Assembly: GCA_964019165.1 (NCBI GenBank)
Contig: OZ025269.1
Location: 11,191,114-11,255,113, forward strand
Length of the DNA stretch: 64,000 nucleotides
Direction: 5' to 3'
Source of the DNA: Mastigias papua
Taxonomy: Eukaryota > Cnidaria > Scyphozoa > Rhizostomeae > Mastigiidae
Shown here: piece after piece, positions 1 through 11,800 of the stretch
Layout of the letters: each line of letters opens with the position of its first letter
Numbering within the stretch: the first letter of the stretch is position 1
Notes under the pieces: model-generated
Database searches by the model: none
What the model was told of the DNA's origin: nothing
What the model saw: only the letters and a program-made list of their open reading frames with translations
Made by a program: the position numbers and the translations under genes

Positions 1-31
1 TAAGTACCTTAACACTCCTATTCTTAGACAT
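1..31 (-). CDS. HNMT-like methyltransferase, first ten codons only (third array copy)
   Basis: This is the amino-terminal start of a third copy of the methyltransferase found whole at 21293-22117 and 48465-49289. The window begins inside the gene, so only ten codons and one base remain, starting MSKNRSVKVL. The DNA lines up base for base with the other two copies (position 1 equals 22087 and 49259) and differs at few sites. Whether the rest of this copy is intact lies outside the window. The start codon is the first ATG; the upstream frame contains only non-ATG codons. Confidence 0.75.
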   Translation of the reverse strand, partial: MSKNRSVKVL

Positions 32-1396
32 ACTTGTGATTGGCAGATTTAGTGGCAAAATAATTTGTATGAAAGTCTGCCTGTGCGCTACGCTTAGCTA
101 CTGAAGAGAATCGAAGTCAAACGATATACGCACGCGTGGATATGGCTAGTGAACTCAACCACGGGGGGGGGGGGTGGTGGTTGGAGTGCGAGTTCAATAC
201 GGTTTGCAGAGAAAAGGGTGTTGTCACTTTCTACTAAGAGCGACATTACAAGTTTTCGTTTATGTGAAAGTCTATGTAATTTGGATGCCTTAGACATGAC
301 ACAGAACAACATTTCTTCTGGATTTTTCGACAAATCTATTATATCAAAGATTTCCTAACATTCTCTGAAATTAAAAGTGGTACAACCAGGTGCCGTACGG
401 AGGTTGGCCATTGGATGTCGATATGGTTACGCAGTGCATTTGTAATTGAATTGGTTATTGTTTAAATAGAATATGTAATTCAGTGTCTCTTTCATATCAA
501 GTAGGTTCAGACAAAAGCATGGTTCAAACAAAAACATGCATAAGGCAAAAGATCGTATAACTGACCCCTCCGGAAGTTTTCTGAACATTATAGGGACAAT
601 TTGCAGAAGATTTGTATTAAAGACAAAAGTATAGTTCAATACACATACGTACTCAATTCAAAATCATATAGACATGCTTTGTAAGGAAGAGATTTTCTAT
701 TACAATATCCCACCGTAATTTCAGTTTAATATCGCATAAGTGCAATTAATTGCGTCAAAATCAATGAAAGGAACGCAGCCAACTTAATCAACACAATGTT
801 ATCATCGGCGTGTTCAGAAGGTATTGTCAAGTTTCAAAGCGGTAGATTGTTTTCTTTAAGGTGCTTATGAACCGAAATTTTTTATTGCTGATATCGGTGT
901 AAAAATATCCGCTTATTTTCATGGTGAGGTTATTTTTTGTAAAGTTTGGCTCTACTCGCTGGAAAAGATGAAATTGTAACGCTCTGCGTGCAGAAAAATT
1001 TCCGACAAAACGGAAGTGGCCTGGAACGAGAGTTGTGACGTGAATACCTTGATACGCATAGACAAGAAAGATCATTCTTTATGGAATTATGAAGGCTTAC
1101 AATGAAGTTTAAAGGCAACGTGTGAGCTATAATAGTAAATACTAGCATCAAAGAACAGTTCAGATTGAGATGAAGTAGAGAAATTCGATATTAAGAACGT
1201 TGCAGTCCTACTGTATCAAAGAGAGGATACACAGAGAGAGGCAGTGATCTGTAGTTGAACTTAAACATTGGACTCATAGGTCATTCTTAGTCAATGCCGG
1301 TTTTCTTTCTTTCATTCATTCGTATTCTTGAATCACAAACGTTGGACATCACCATACGTCACTCCTGTCATCAAACACCTGGTCACTCCTCTTCTG
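32..1396. other. Non-coding 5' flank of the methyltransferase, conserved among copies
   Basis: No gene is supported here. The first 250 bases are retained in all three units, so they are the best place for the methyltransferase promoter and 5' UTR. A homopolymer of 12 G at 163-174 is shortened to about 6 G in units B (22249-22254) and C. The block 160-830 matches 22245-22893 in B. The short open frames are not conserved in length between copies. Confidence 0.5.
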
Positions 1397-1399
1397 TTA

Positions 1400-2086
1400 A
1401 GCCGGGTGTCCACTTAAACGAATGCGGTCGAATCGATCAATTCGATCGAATCGGTCGAGAGGGCTGGCAGTTTCCACTGAAACGAATCGATCAGACAGGG
1501 TTTAACTTTTCTATCAAAACAAAACCAAAGGCAGTTGTAAAATGGGCCTAACCAGGAAGGGGATAATAATTGCACTTTTAATAAAAAGAAGGGAAAGAGG
1601 TCGAAATCTTCAAGTTATGAAATCTAAAAGAGTACGGGTAAGACAGCTGTACAGAGAAAGCAAAGAAAAAGGAGAATACCGCTCGTTGATTAAAGAAATG
1701 CAAGTTGTTGACGAAATGTTGTTTTACATTATTCGTTTGGGGACTATTCCCTACTCCAGTTACAACACGTAAATTTCTCCCAGTCTCTCTTGATATTTCT
1801 AGTGGATTTAAGTTGAAGTAGTCTGTGAGCAACAGTTGAGTCACTTCCTTTGGTATGATTTTTTTGACACATGAACATACTTTCCTATTGTGGTCATGCT
1901 GTTCTCTACAATTTGATTGGTCAGGGGATTATCGATCGATGGAAAAGTTCAACTCAGTTGAACTTCTCTATCGATCGATTCGATCGATAGCGGTCGAAGG
2001 GGAGTCCACAGTTTTAGGAACTGCGCATGCACCAAATCGATCGATTCGATCGAATCGACCGAATTCGTTTAAGTGGAAACTGGGCT
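1400..2086. mobile_element. Harbinger-like MITE with TTA target duplication
   Basis: The 687-bp insertion is flanked by TTA at 1397-1399 and 2087-2089. Unit B has the empty site (TTG) near 25439. The inverted ends are AGCCGGGTGTCCACTTAAAC on the left and AGCCCAGTTTCCACTTAAAC read inward from the right, followed by runs rich in GATC and TCGA. A 3-bp TTA/TWA duplication and ends of this kind fit the PIF/Harbinger superfamily. The internal frame 1542-1772, with basic residues and a stretch like EYRSLIKEMQVVDEMLF, could be a decayed transposase amino-terminus; that part is weak. Confidence 0.8.
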
Positions 2087-2089
2087 TTA

Positions 2090-3440
2090 TTCTCTACGCA
2101 ATCATCACACCATGCCTCTAACAACAACCTAACCCTTCCTTTACGTAAATCATGTTTATTTAGGGCTGTTAAATGTTTCTGTAAATATGCATGTAACTTA
2201 TGTCGTAAAGTTTAGTCAGAGTAGAGTCAGAGTACCTTCAATAACGTCCTCTCCTCTCTCTGCCTCCGTGTTCTCTGCACGTTAAATAATGATACGCACC
2301 GACAACGGATCAACGAAGGATGTCACAGAACGAGCATTGCCGTCTATAGGAAGCATAAACTCACGTTCCTATAAATCAAACAAATAGAAGCTAAACAATA
2401 CAGTATAATGAACCAGTAGACTAGTATCATTTTACATCATAGGTTGGGACTGTAATGCATTTTTGATCGTCATCACTACGAATTGCTCAGTTTCTGTTTA
2501 AAACGAGGTGTCACATTGTGCAACTTTTGCAGCTTACCTCATGTTTTTTATAAGAAACAAGTTTATAAGAAACCTAGTAATAGACAATCTTTAACCTTAA
2601 GAAACTTTTAGAACTACTAGGAAAGAGTTAAGAAACTTTAGAAATTTCTGTGACATCTTTCAAACTTACGGACACAATTCTTCCTCCACTAATTTATTAG
2701 TGTCTATCACAGTGTGTTTTATGCACTTAGAAGGCAATAAGCTTTTATGGGAATTATAAAAGACAATGTTTTCTACGTTTTGTTTTCGTGTTAGTTACAG
2801 TTTTTTGTTTCGCTAAATCAAGAAAATTTCAAGGAACGTTTCATAAAATTTTAGATCTAAAACGGGGACCAAAATTAGAAACTTTTACAGCTACTGGAGC
2901 CAGGTTTCCTATGAAAAACACGTAAATGCGACAGAGACTATAATTACTTATTCGATATAAGTTCACAATAAATACTCTGAAACAACTGATTTTTGACTTA
3001 GGCATTAGGTGGGTTATGCTGCCTGCAAAAGATCGACTCATAAAATCATCCTTCTTGGTTTAACACTGTACAAGTTAGCATCAAATTGTCAATGCACTAC
3101 TCCTGTATGTATCATACGAAAAGTTTATGAGCAGGTAGGCCCGCTAACTGATGTTATCACGATATCAAATTCAGCGTGCCTGTGAGAAATATCGCATCCT
3201 GTTGCAAATTATTTCTGATATCCCCAAATCTGCTGTTGTTGAACACAACACTTGCTGTTGAAATGTTCCCAACACAAAGTAAAGATCGCTTGCTTCGCCA
3301 GAAATTTGACCCGTGTTTCCGAATGAACTTGGTCCATAGAGGCCTGGTTTATCGGAGAAGTATCTATTTATAGGCACCTCGTTGTTATACCTTGATTTTG
3401 TAAATAATGTAGAGTTTAGGCTTCCAACAACATATACAGC
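2090..3440. other. Non-coding sequence shared with unit B
   Basis: No recognised gene. 2376-3065 matches 24418-25105; 3066-3440 matches 25707-26090. Around 2250-2290 lies a stretch (tctctgcctccgtgttctct then cacgttaaataa) related in reverse to the probable solo LTR at 62250-62688, so 2100-2340 may be an old LTR remnant. Overlapping open frames at 3171-3377 occur on both strands and are kept at 25809-26047 in unit B, but they match nothing I know. Confidence 0.45.
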
Positions 3441-3869
3441 TGGTCACTGCGTTTATTTCCGAAATAAAAATTTTCGCTTCATAAGCACTTTAAATAGCTG
3501 CTGATGTCAAAGCATCAATGGTATAATTCTACGTGCTGCAGAATAACCCCTAATACAAAGGTCATTTTTTAAGTTTTCTTTCTAAATGCTAAATACTGGC
3601 TAGTGATCAAATCATTTCTCTAACCGTACGAAGAGAGTTGGATTTCTAACAAAAGTCGGATGCAATATAGCAAAGGTCAGTCTTCCAAACAAACATTATC
3701 CCATCAGTCTGGAGAATATAAAGGTGTATGGAGACAACCTGTCAGATGTAGAAATAGACCAAATTTCTTCCCCATCTCCTAACTACAATGATATTTTTGC
3801 ACCAAACCCTACAAAAGTTCCTCTCTCCTAAAAAGTAAACAGAATCATATTATTCTGAATGAAACGCAG

Positions 3870-4743
3870 CTAGTAGATCGCCATCCTCATAGGAGACCTT
3901 ATGCATACCATTTTTAAATCGATGATCAAATAGACAAATCGGTGTAGCACAATTCTAAATTCTATTGCTATCATATCAGGAACAAGTTCAAGGTGTACCG
4001 CTAGTTTGAGTGCACAATTGAACATGCCAATGTATGATTTCTTGTCGTTCTTAAGATAGATCGGTTCAGCAAAATCACATCCTATTGTGTTAAACGGTCT
4101 TGCAGGTCTTACTCGTTCTTCCGGTAAGGGGGCTGTTACTGCTCCTGCTAGTGGCTTTACCCTAATAATCACAAGATCTTATTGTACATCTAACAGCTTT
4201 TCTTACTTTTTGTTATCCAAAATGTTCGCTTGATCTCTGCAAGTGTTGCATTTACTTCAGCATGTATAACAGTTGCATATGCTTCCCTTACAATTAGTTC
4301 AGTAAAATCGTGATTCTTTGTCAAGAGAATTGGTTGCCTGGTATTTAGGAAAAGACCAGAATAGTCAAATCTTCCTCTACATCTCAAAATACCACTGTCC
4401 TTTGACATAGTTGGTCTTTTAGTTGCAATTAATCAGCCCCTTGTTCTATCTCCCTTTCACTTCCTTTATACATAGGTCTTCCACATTTCACAATTCTGCT
4501 GTTGTTAGGAATTTCAATGTATGTTTGTTTTTCAGGTCTGCATTTAGTTTTGAAATGATAAACCCGTGCTGTAGCACGAAGCAGAGTATTCTTTGAACTA
4601 AAATTTCTTGGTTTCATCAGATGACTCAAAAGTTCCTGAACAGTCCGTTCATTCACAGAAAGAAGAGGTTCTATTTCTTCTTGACTCTCTTCTGCAGACC
4701 TAGCTAGCTTAGGCCAGTTACTCAGGCCATTCCTGTGTTGCAA
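3870..4743 (-). pseudogene. BEL/Pao integrase
   Basis: Three minus-strand frames, 4743-4429, 4408-4190 and 4172-3870, give the integrase side of the polyprotein. They contain RNFSSKNTLLRATARVYHFK, then LRCRGRFDYSGLFLNTRQPI with the zinc-binding region (VIHAEVNATLAEIKRTFWI), then PLPEERVRPARPFNTIGCDF leading into the catalytic core with AVHLELVPD. The core's first aspartate (CDF) is present; the rest is truncated after about 60 residues. Part of the end (3843-3931) is retained in unit C at 54110-54202. Confidence 0.75.
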
Positions 4744-5310
4744 ACCAGCTCCGTCCTTTCAATTACAATTCATAATCTTTCAGCTGTTCAGATGACTTGC
4801 ATCTGGCTCCAATATCTGCCGGATTCTGATCTTTGGGACAACAACTCCACCGAGCATTACATGCTATCTTGTCTATCTCTCTTACTCTGTGTTCCACAAG
4901 CTATCGGTAAGGTCCTCTTTCATTTCAACCAATGCAGAGTAGTGCAGCTAACGGTCCACAAATACACACTTTTTACATTGAGCTCTTCCAGTGTCATCTT
5001 TACTTTATTACAAGGTCTTACTGCAATTCTAGCTTCCGTTAGTTCCAAACGAGGGATCGACTTTTCTTTTTCAAAGGAAGTAGTCTTATCTTTGCTGTTG
5101 AGAACTTTGCTTGCCTTCCTTGAGAAGATTCTATTACTTTGTAGACTGTAGTGCAACATGCCTTCTTGCTGGTGTCAGAAAATATGTGCACTGATACTTC
5201 TTTCAGCCTCACTGAGGTTACAACACACCTTGCAAATTCTATCATAGGACATCTCTGTGCATGACGAATAAATATATGCCATGTTTCTTGAATCTATTCG
5301 CTGACTGGTG
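4744..5310 (-). pseudogene. BEL/Pao RNase H-like region
   Basis: Minus-strand frames 5245-5039 and 5159-4920 overlap in different phases and carry, in order, VSVHIFSDTSKKACCTTVYKV (catalytic-type F-S-D-T/A-S), then KSIPRLELTEARIAVRP and VYLWTVSCTTLHWLK, where the family has 'w-t-D-S-t-v-L-h-W'. The second aspartate is lost (V-S instead of D-S). A frameshift separates the two parts. It is the remnant of the domain between reverse transcriptase and integrase. Confidence 0.65.
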
Positions 5311-5526
5311 TATTACTCATTTTGTCATTCTCTAGTTAATACTATATTAGTAGTTCCGTGGCTGAGATTGTTTTCATATGAACTACTAATTTGTAATAAG
5401 AATATAAAATATACCGTGGTCTTGATTTCAGTATGTACGAACAGAATAGAAGTAGTTGTTTTCTTCTATATGATTCTTGTTTTCTCATATAAATTCCCTT
5501 GCTAACTGATTTCCTTATCATATATA

Positions 5527-5645
<119 letters not shown>

Positions 5646-5680
5646 GTTGTAACACCTCAGCTTCACTTCTCACAAATGAC

Positions 5681-6427
5681 TTGTCAACCATAGAGATGTG
5701 GGGTAATGATAACCGTGTTAAGTTTTATCATGGAAAGACGACACAGGTTGTTATTTCACGTAAACATCATCAAGATGTCCCCCCTGTATTCATGAGTGGC
5801 CATGAACTAGACATTTCATCTTCATTCACTCAGATTGGTCTTTCAGTGTCATCCAATCTTTCGTGGAAAACCCACATCCACTCCACTGCTAAACATGCAT
5901 CTCAGAAACTTGGCTTCCTTTCTAGAGCCCGTGGCTGTTTCTCACCTTCTCAGCTACTGACTATATACAAATCTCAGATTCGTCCTTCTCTGGAGTACTG
6001 CTCCCATGTTTGGGGTGGTGCTCCCAGATCATCTCTACATCTTCTTGACAAAGTCCAGTCCAAAGCCATTCGTCTCAAAAATAATCCAACCCTTACCAAA
6101 TCTCTCCAATCTCTCTCTCATCGTCGTCGTCTGGTTGCAGATCTGTCCATTTTCTATCGATATTTTCATGGACATTGCTCAATGGAAATCAAGAGTATTA
6201 TTCCTGATCCCTGGAAGCATGTTCGACCCACAAGACGCTCTAGTCAATCACACCCTTTCCAAGTCATACTATCCAATCCACGAACTCTTTCTCACAAATC
6301 CTCTTTCATTCCAAGAACTTGTAAACTTTGGAACAACTTACCTTCCACTTCCTTTCCTGAATCCTACAACTTATCTTCCTTCAAATCTAACATCAACAAA
6401 CTGGATCTCATCTCCCTATCTAATTAA
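5681..6427 (+). CDS. LINE ORF2 carboxy-terminal fragment (I/Jockey-like)
   Basis: This open frame of up to 248 residues is the end of a non-LTR retrotransposon reverse transcriptase, beyond the catalytic YxDD. It contains FTQIGLSVSSNLSWKTHI, then KLGFLSRARGCFSPSQLL, then YKSQIRPSLEYCSHVWGGAP and VQSKAIRL, the 'thumb' pattern of I/Jockey-type LINEs. It ends in a normal stop at 6427, followed by about 70 bases of 3' UTR and an A-run. The frame opens with a non-ATG codon because the element is truncated at its 5' end. The uninterrupted frame suggests a fairly recent insertion. Confidence 0.8.
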   Translation: MSTIEMWGNDNRVKFYHGKTTQVVISRKHHQDVPPVFMSGHELDISSSFTQIGLSVSSNLSWKTHIHSTAKHASQKLGFLSRARGCFSPSQLLTIYKSQIRPSLEYCSHVWGGAPRSSLHLLDKVQSKAIRLKNNPTLTKSLQSLSHRRRLVADLSIFYRYFHGHCSMEIKSIIPDPWKHVRPTRRSSQSHPFQVILSNPRTLSHKSSFIPRTCKLWNNLPSTSFPESYNLSSFKSNINKLDLISLSN

Positions 6428-6799
6428 CTTTCCTTTCTCTTTTTCCTTAGTCAGGGCTTTGTTATAGGCTCTATTGGCCTTTCCCTGACATTACATAGTA
6501 AAAAAAAATACTGTATACTACAAAGATTACGTAATTGTTTATGTCGGATATGTTTGATGGAAAAGTAATAGCGAGGCGTTAGAAAATGCTGAGAAGGGAG
6601 AGCTTAGGCCCAAAATTGACTTTAACACAAGAGGTGATTGTGCATAGGAATGTGTGAATGAAGTAATGGTATGAGTTGCTATGGGAGTAAAACAAATTGT
6701 GAAAATGAATGATTATGAATAGTTGTGGAAGAAAAGATTTGTATGGGAGGAGAGAGATGCTACACTATCTTCAAAATTGCAGACAAATCAACTGACATG

Positions 6800-7948
6800 A
6801 GATCGTTTTCTGGATTCCATTGTACACCAAGTACCTTGCTGTAACAGTTCCGTTGGTTTAAACCATGTTATGCATATGTTTCTTTGCCATCCTTGTCAAT
6901 CTCTACATTCAAACTCTTTCTGAGCTCTTCACCATTCGATTTCCATTTAAGTAACTTAAGTCCACCTTTGCTCACAACATCTGTTAGCTTTTGTTACATT
7001 AGCTTTACACTTCAGCATAGCTGCTACCAACACCCACAAAATCATCCACATAAAGACTTCTAAGCACAGCTCTTACAAATTCAAGACTTTGTCTTTCATT
7101 TCTCTCTAGATGTGTTTGAATGCTACCATTCAATAAGAATGAAATTGGTGCAACCCTAAATACAACTCTTGCAAATCTCGGTTCCATGATACACAAAGAA
7201 ACATGCTTTGGATTGCTCAACCAAAAGAAACGTAAACAATCACTTTCTTCCTCCGCCACTTTAATTTGGTGGAATGCTTGTTGAGCATCTCCTACAAGTC
7301 CAACGGGATACATTCTGAAGCATAGAATGACATCATACAAAATTGATAGCAGTGATGGTCCCTTGTGAAGACAATCATTTAATGAGTTAATTTTCCTGTT
7401 CTCTTCTGACAAAAAATCAAAAACTACTCTCATTTTGTAAATTCTGCTTCCTTTGTAATAATGGCATGACGAGGTATGTAATGCTTCCTTCCCCTTGTAT
7501 ATTCTGGCACTGTTTCTACGATTCCAGAAGTATTATCATATGCTTGAGTGTTACCATATGCTTGAAGATTCTCCTTGTTTGCAGATAATTTCTTTATCTG
7601 TGGCTTTTGGAGTTTCTCACTTAAAGACTTGCTGTAAGTTAAAGATTCCTTCATCACATCTGATTTCCATGGAAGCTTTGCAACGTACCGTGTACCATTT
7701 GAAACTAACTGTGTCATTAAAGTGTATATGAGTAGGAGCACCTTCTTTATACCAATACTTTCAAGTTCCCACAGCTTTTCAATTGCAGACTGTACATCTT
7801 GTGTGTTTTTTATGCTAAAAAGAACGCTTGCTTTAGTATTTCCATTAGATTCTTCATGGCATGTTGGTCCAAACCGGGTCCATCCAAATGTAGTTTCTTC
7901 TGATATGGGCTCATTGTCCTTTCCCGTATCATATGCTTTCCAATCCAA
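6800..7948 (-). pseudogene. BEL/Pao reverse transcriptase
   Basis: The minus-strand frame 7948-7430 carries the amino-terminal part: EETTFGWTRFGP, a WELESIGI block, ARYVAKLPWK-like YVAKLPWKSDV, and GIVETVPEY before YIPRHAII. Frame 7433-7005 continues with MRVVFDFLSEENRKINSLND, GPSLLSILYDVILCFR, VGDAQQAFHQIKV and the catalytic LYVDDFVG. The first frame runs directly into the second by a short overlap, so one frameshift separates them. The domain continues to about 6800 (KVLGVQWNPENDLMSVDL) with a stop. Downstream it is cut by the LINE insertion ending at 6517. Confidence 0.8.
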
Positions 7949-7999
7949 TTATCAAATGAACCTGTAAGTCACCTTACCTAGACACATCTGAAAATTTGA

Positions 8000-8421
8000 C
8001 TGCTTTCAGGTGATGAAGATGTTCTTGGGTCACATCCGGTCTTAAATTCTTCATTGTAGTCACCTCGCTCTGTGTTGATGCCCCGGTTTTATACTTCATC
8101 TCCCCTTTAGTATTTCTAACCTCTGTCTCATACACAGTGCATTTATAGATCGTGGTTCCTTGAACAGTTTCTAAGATCTTAGTATCATATCGGATTGGTC
8201 TGCCTTTAAGTTGTCTACTACTGTCTGTAACATGTACGTTCTGTCACTACTTGTGTCTAGTAAAATGCGGTACAGAATGGGTGCTTTTCCTGGAACATTT
8301 ATCAGGCCTTATACAGTTTGAAATGCTACGGTTGTCCTTGCACTTGCATCCAATTTAGAGGTACGTTCCTTTGTACATATTGATAAATGATGGCCAATCT
8401 TTTTCACACCGGATCTTGCTT
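8000..8421 (-). pseudogene. BEL/Pao aspartic protease region, decayed
   Basis: Between the gag knuckle and the reverse transcriptase the minus strand encodes APILYRILLDTSSDRTYV, where family proteases have L-D-S/T-G-S/A, so the active-site glycine is changed to serine. It is followed by RQLKGRPIRYDTKILETVQG and a stretch before VTQEHLHHLKAVKF, all typical of the retropepsin-like domain of Pao elements. No long frame survives. The order and spacing support the assignment more than any single residue. Confidence 0.5.
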
Positions 8422-9916
8422 CTACAGTTCTTTACCACATGACACTTCTTTAAGCATTGAAGAACTCTTGTACTTCTTCAGAATCTCTTTCCTTCTTGAT
8501 AAGTATGTAATTTGATCACAATCTTTGTTAAGGTTATCTCCTAAGCAGTAAATGCAACTAACTCTGCTTACAGATAGAATTCTTCCCTCCTTGCTTCGAT
8601 CTCCAGACTTTTCTTGACTTTCGTTAGTATCTCTTATGCTCAACTCGTGCCACCCAAGAATTTATCTATCATCCACTAATGATTTGCTTCTTTTTAGCGC
8701 TTGATATCTAGGGCTATATCTCTGGGAATTTTTGACATTAAATCTGGCACTATTGCCACTGAATAGTGTTCAGCTGGTACTCTTAAAACCAGCAGTACTT
8801 TATAATGGGAATCAATTTCATCAAAAAGCTTTCCTATTCTTCTCAATCCTCTTACATCTACCACAACTTGTACTCTTTTATGTGCTGCCATGTGGAGTCT
8901 CTTTAAAGGTCCATTTTTCACCATATTTTCTTGTCAAAATTTCTACAACTGGCTGGTAATTGTCTTCAGTGATTCTCAAGTTTGCAGTAGCAGTACTAGA
9001 CGTCTTGTACACATTTGAATATGTAGTGTTTTCACGTACATTTCGTTGAAAATTGTCCTAGATTCCAACCATTTTGTTGAATCTTCATTTAAATGTTTCA
9101 ACTCTAATTTGGGTAGTTTTATAACATCGTGTCTGCTCAAGTTATTTACTTGGCCTCCCATATTACTACTAAAACTGGAAATTTGATTTTGTGCTTGAGA
9201 TAGATGGCTTTTGGTGGGTTGGATTTCCAGTATCTTATTATGTTGCAGAGGCTCTGATATTATAGGTTGAGGCACTGACAGGATAAGCTGAGGTTCTGAT
9301 AGGGTATGCCGAGGCTCTACTTTGTACGCTACTTGACTGTTAAACTGAGTTGGCTGCAGGACTGGCTGGTCGTAAAGGCATCCGGCTTATACTAAGAGAT
9401 CTTGCTCCCCAGAATACATACCCAAGTTTACTTGCTGAGGCACATTAACGTGCTTTGTTTGCACCCAGACATTCTGAGTATAACAGCCATGACGACTTTT
9501 AATTTGACTTGCAGCGTACAGATCAATACTTTCCATATATCATCTGTCACTTTCTAATTGGCAAAGCACACTAGATTTATCATTAACATACCTCTTATCC
9601 TAGCCACAAATGCTCTGCTCACCTTTAGTTCGTTTATCAATTCTGTGTTGAGGCGCAATTGTTTCATTCCAGCTTGTATCTGTTTATCCAAATCATTTAT
9701 TTCTATTGGACTAGGTTCAATAACGATCTGAAGTTCATTTATTTCACTCACCAGATCCTGTCTGACTTTCAGTTGATTCTTGGTTAAGTCTGCTGAACGT
9801 GTGATGGAATCACTTATGGCTTCTTTTAATATATCTTTATATTCTTTTAGTTTTTCTAGTGAATTCTCATCCATTTTCTCTAAAGTCCCATTGCTTCCTT
9901 CCGGCTTAAATGCCAT
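8422..9916 (-). pseudogene. BEL/Pao gag, fragmented
   Basis: The minus-strand frames 9916-9554, 9275-8976, 8924-8694 and 8643-8422 form one decayed gag. The first is rich in charged residues and probably coiled coil. The second contains KLPKLELKHLNEDSTKW, the diagnostic start of the Pao-type gag domain. The third has KLFDEIDSHYKVLLVLRVPAEHY, matching the usual 'DEIESHYRALEALGV' pattern. The fourth has a cysteine-rich CIYCLGDNLNKDC knuckle followed by RRKEILKKYKSSSML, as in the protein linking gag to protease. At least three frameshifts separate the pieces. Confidence 0.7.
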
Positions 9917-9960
9917 GATGGTTCATGTATTCTATGTCAAATGCACTCCACAAGTCGTGT

Positions 9961-10900
9961 TTTTTGAACTGTACTACGGTACAATTAACCCCGGTGGGTC
10001 CCATCTCAGTTGCCACTAATTTTCGAAATTATCAAATCAAAGACAACCATAAACTTCAGCGTAGCGTTTTCTGTAACTTCGCAAACTTCCTCTCTTACAA
10101 CTCACAGTAAACGCCCTCTTGTCAGCAAACCAGTTTGAATAAATTAAACGAAACAGACAGCAAGATAATCAGCTTAAATGAGTTCTCAGTTCAAAATGAC
10201 GTAAATATTTTCAGCATCAAAACCAAACAGCTGTTCTGCTGGAAAGTTGGCAAGATTTTGCTTAATACAAGAAAGGAGGACATCTGGATATCCGTTTTAG
10301 GATTAGAGTTTTTACAGATATGAGTGATCAAATACGAGTGGTGCACATAAGAGTTGAATCTATCAGATAAACCTTCCTATGAGTGATGAGCAAAATGGTT
10401 GTCTTTAAAGTTTTATTCTGTAGGCATCAAAGATCCTATTTTTACATATGCTGCGGGCGATATGATTAAAGCCTATTACCTCATACTCTCGCTTTCGTTC
10501 CCTATAAACTCCTCTTGTACAACCACAGTATTAAATGATTGATAAATGCTGTGTTTCCCTCGCTTATGTCATCTTGACTATCACCTTTCTTCGTTAACTT
10601 CAATTCATGTAAATGTCAGAAAAGCTTTTAGCTTGGTTAGACTAGCTTCTGACTTCACAGAATTGTGCATAGAAAAATAACTACTGTAGATATGGTTGAG
10701 AGGACTATATTCGCGGCAACAATAGATTCTACTATTAACTAACAAACTGCCATAGATTACTTGAGCTAGATTCAATTCAGCTAGCAGTTGTCGGTCTAGA
10801 ACCGTATGTGAATTTAACACATCTCTGTCCCAAAGTTATAACCGGCTTGGATTTGTACTGTTTTTAGATCTATTCCTATTTCTATCACGTAATGCACTAT
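9961..10900. other. Non-coding, partly shared with unit B
   Basis: No gene is supported. 9961-10510 is specific to unit A and adjoins the 5' side of the BEL/Pao element, so it may hold its degraded leader and LTR. 10517-10900 matches 26170-26540 in unit B, where the sequence is then split by the RTE LINE at the AATGCACTATA site (present once here at 10889-10899). Confidence 0.4.
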
Positions 10901-10904
10901 ACGT

Positions 10905-11800
10905 GGATAATTGAAAACTTAAACAAACCTACCTGTAGATGAAGTTTGATTGGAATTCTGTAAGCCAACGACCGTGACCGGAGGAGCTGTAGTTCCTTCA
11001 CGCTCCAGTCCAGATGACTGCTGTCTTCTGAGAAGCGTATCATGTTATAATGCAATGATTCTGGTATTTTTTCCATCAATACGGGTACTTCTATAGCCGA
11101 AAGCATTCCTGAGCAACTCCAAGGACTTCCACACATCAAAAATGGCTTTCTATCTGATCGTGCAGTGCTCTCAATCTGACGACACTCCTTTCGTTATATG
11201 CCTATGTTGAATTGAACAGTTCGGTCATATGAGCTCTCTTGATGGTAGTTGGCCTCCCATATTTCTTCTCCAACAGATCTATTGCATCTCGTAATCTGCA
11301 CCTTTCAAGGGTAATTCAGCAATGCCGTCATGTGTGGGTTCTTCTAAAAAACTACTTAGGTATTCAAATTTGTCTACGTTCCTGCTTGTCATAGTGAATT
11401 GCGCTTTTAAAAGCAACACAAGATTCCTACCACTGGGCAACGGTACCTGAGAATTTTGTTAATTGAAGCTTCGGTAGTTTTGCCTTATGACATATGTTGG
11501 CTTGCCCACTACATTCTTTTTCGCTCGATATCTCTCGGGTAACGTTCTCCTTATGTTCCTTTTTGGACACCTTTGCTTGCAGAACTTTAAGGCTTATTTT
11601 GGCAAGAATTAACTTATCTCGTAGCTCGTTTGCATCCTCGGCTTCCTTCTCTGTATCTTTATGACCCGCATCATTCTCTATTATTTGATCCATAATTTCT
11701 GAGTCCAGAGTTTTGCGGGCTTCAAGAATTTTTTCTAGGATAACACCCATTGTCGTGTTTGTCTTGCCTCTATATCTTCTGTGTTATAATTTTTCTCATC
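10905..11800 (-). pseudogene. Second BEL/Pao family gag remnant (unit A copy)
   Basis: The minus-strand frame 11750-11427 starts with a charged, probably coiled-coil segment and ends in AKLPKLQLTKFSGTVAQW, the hallmark entry of the Pao-type gag domain. Downstream in shifted frames come DAIDLLEKKYGRPTTIKRAH and LRALHDQIESHF, in the right order. The family differs from the BEL/Pao element at 3843-9960. It is present in both units (31035-31945 in B), so it predates the duplication. No pol region follows. Confidence 0.7.
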
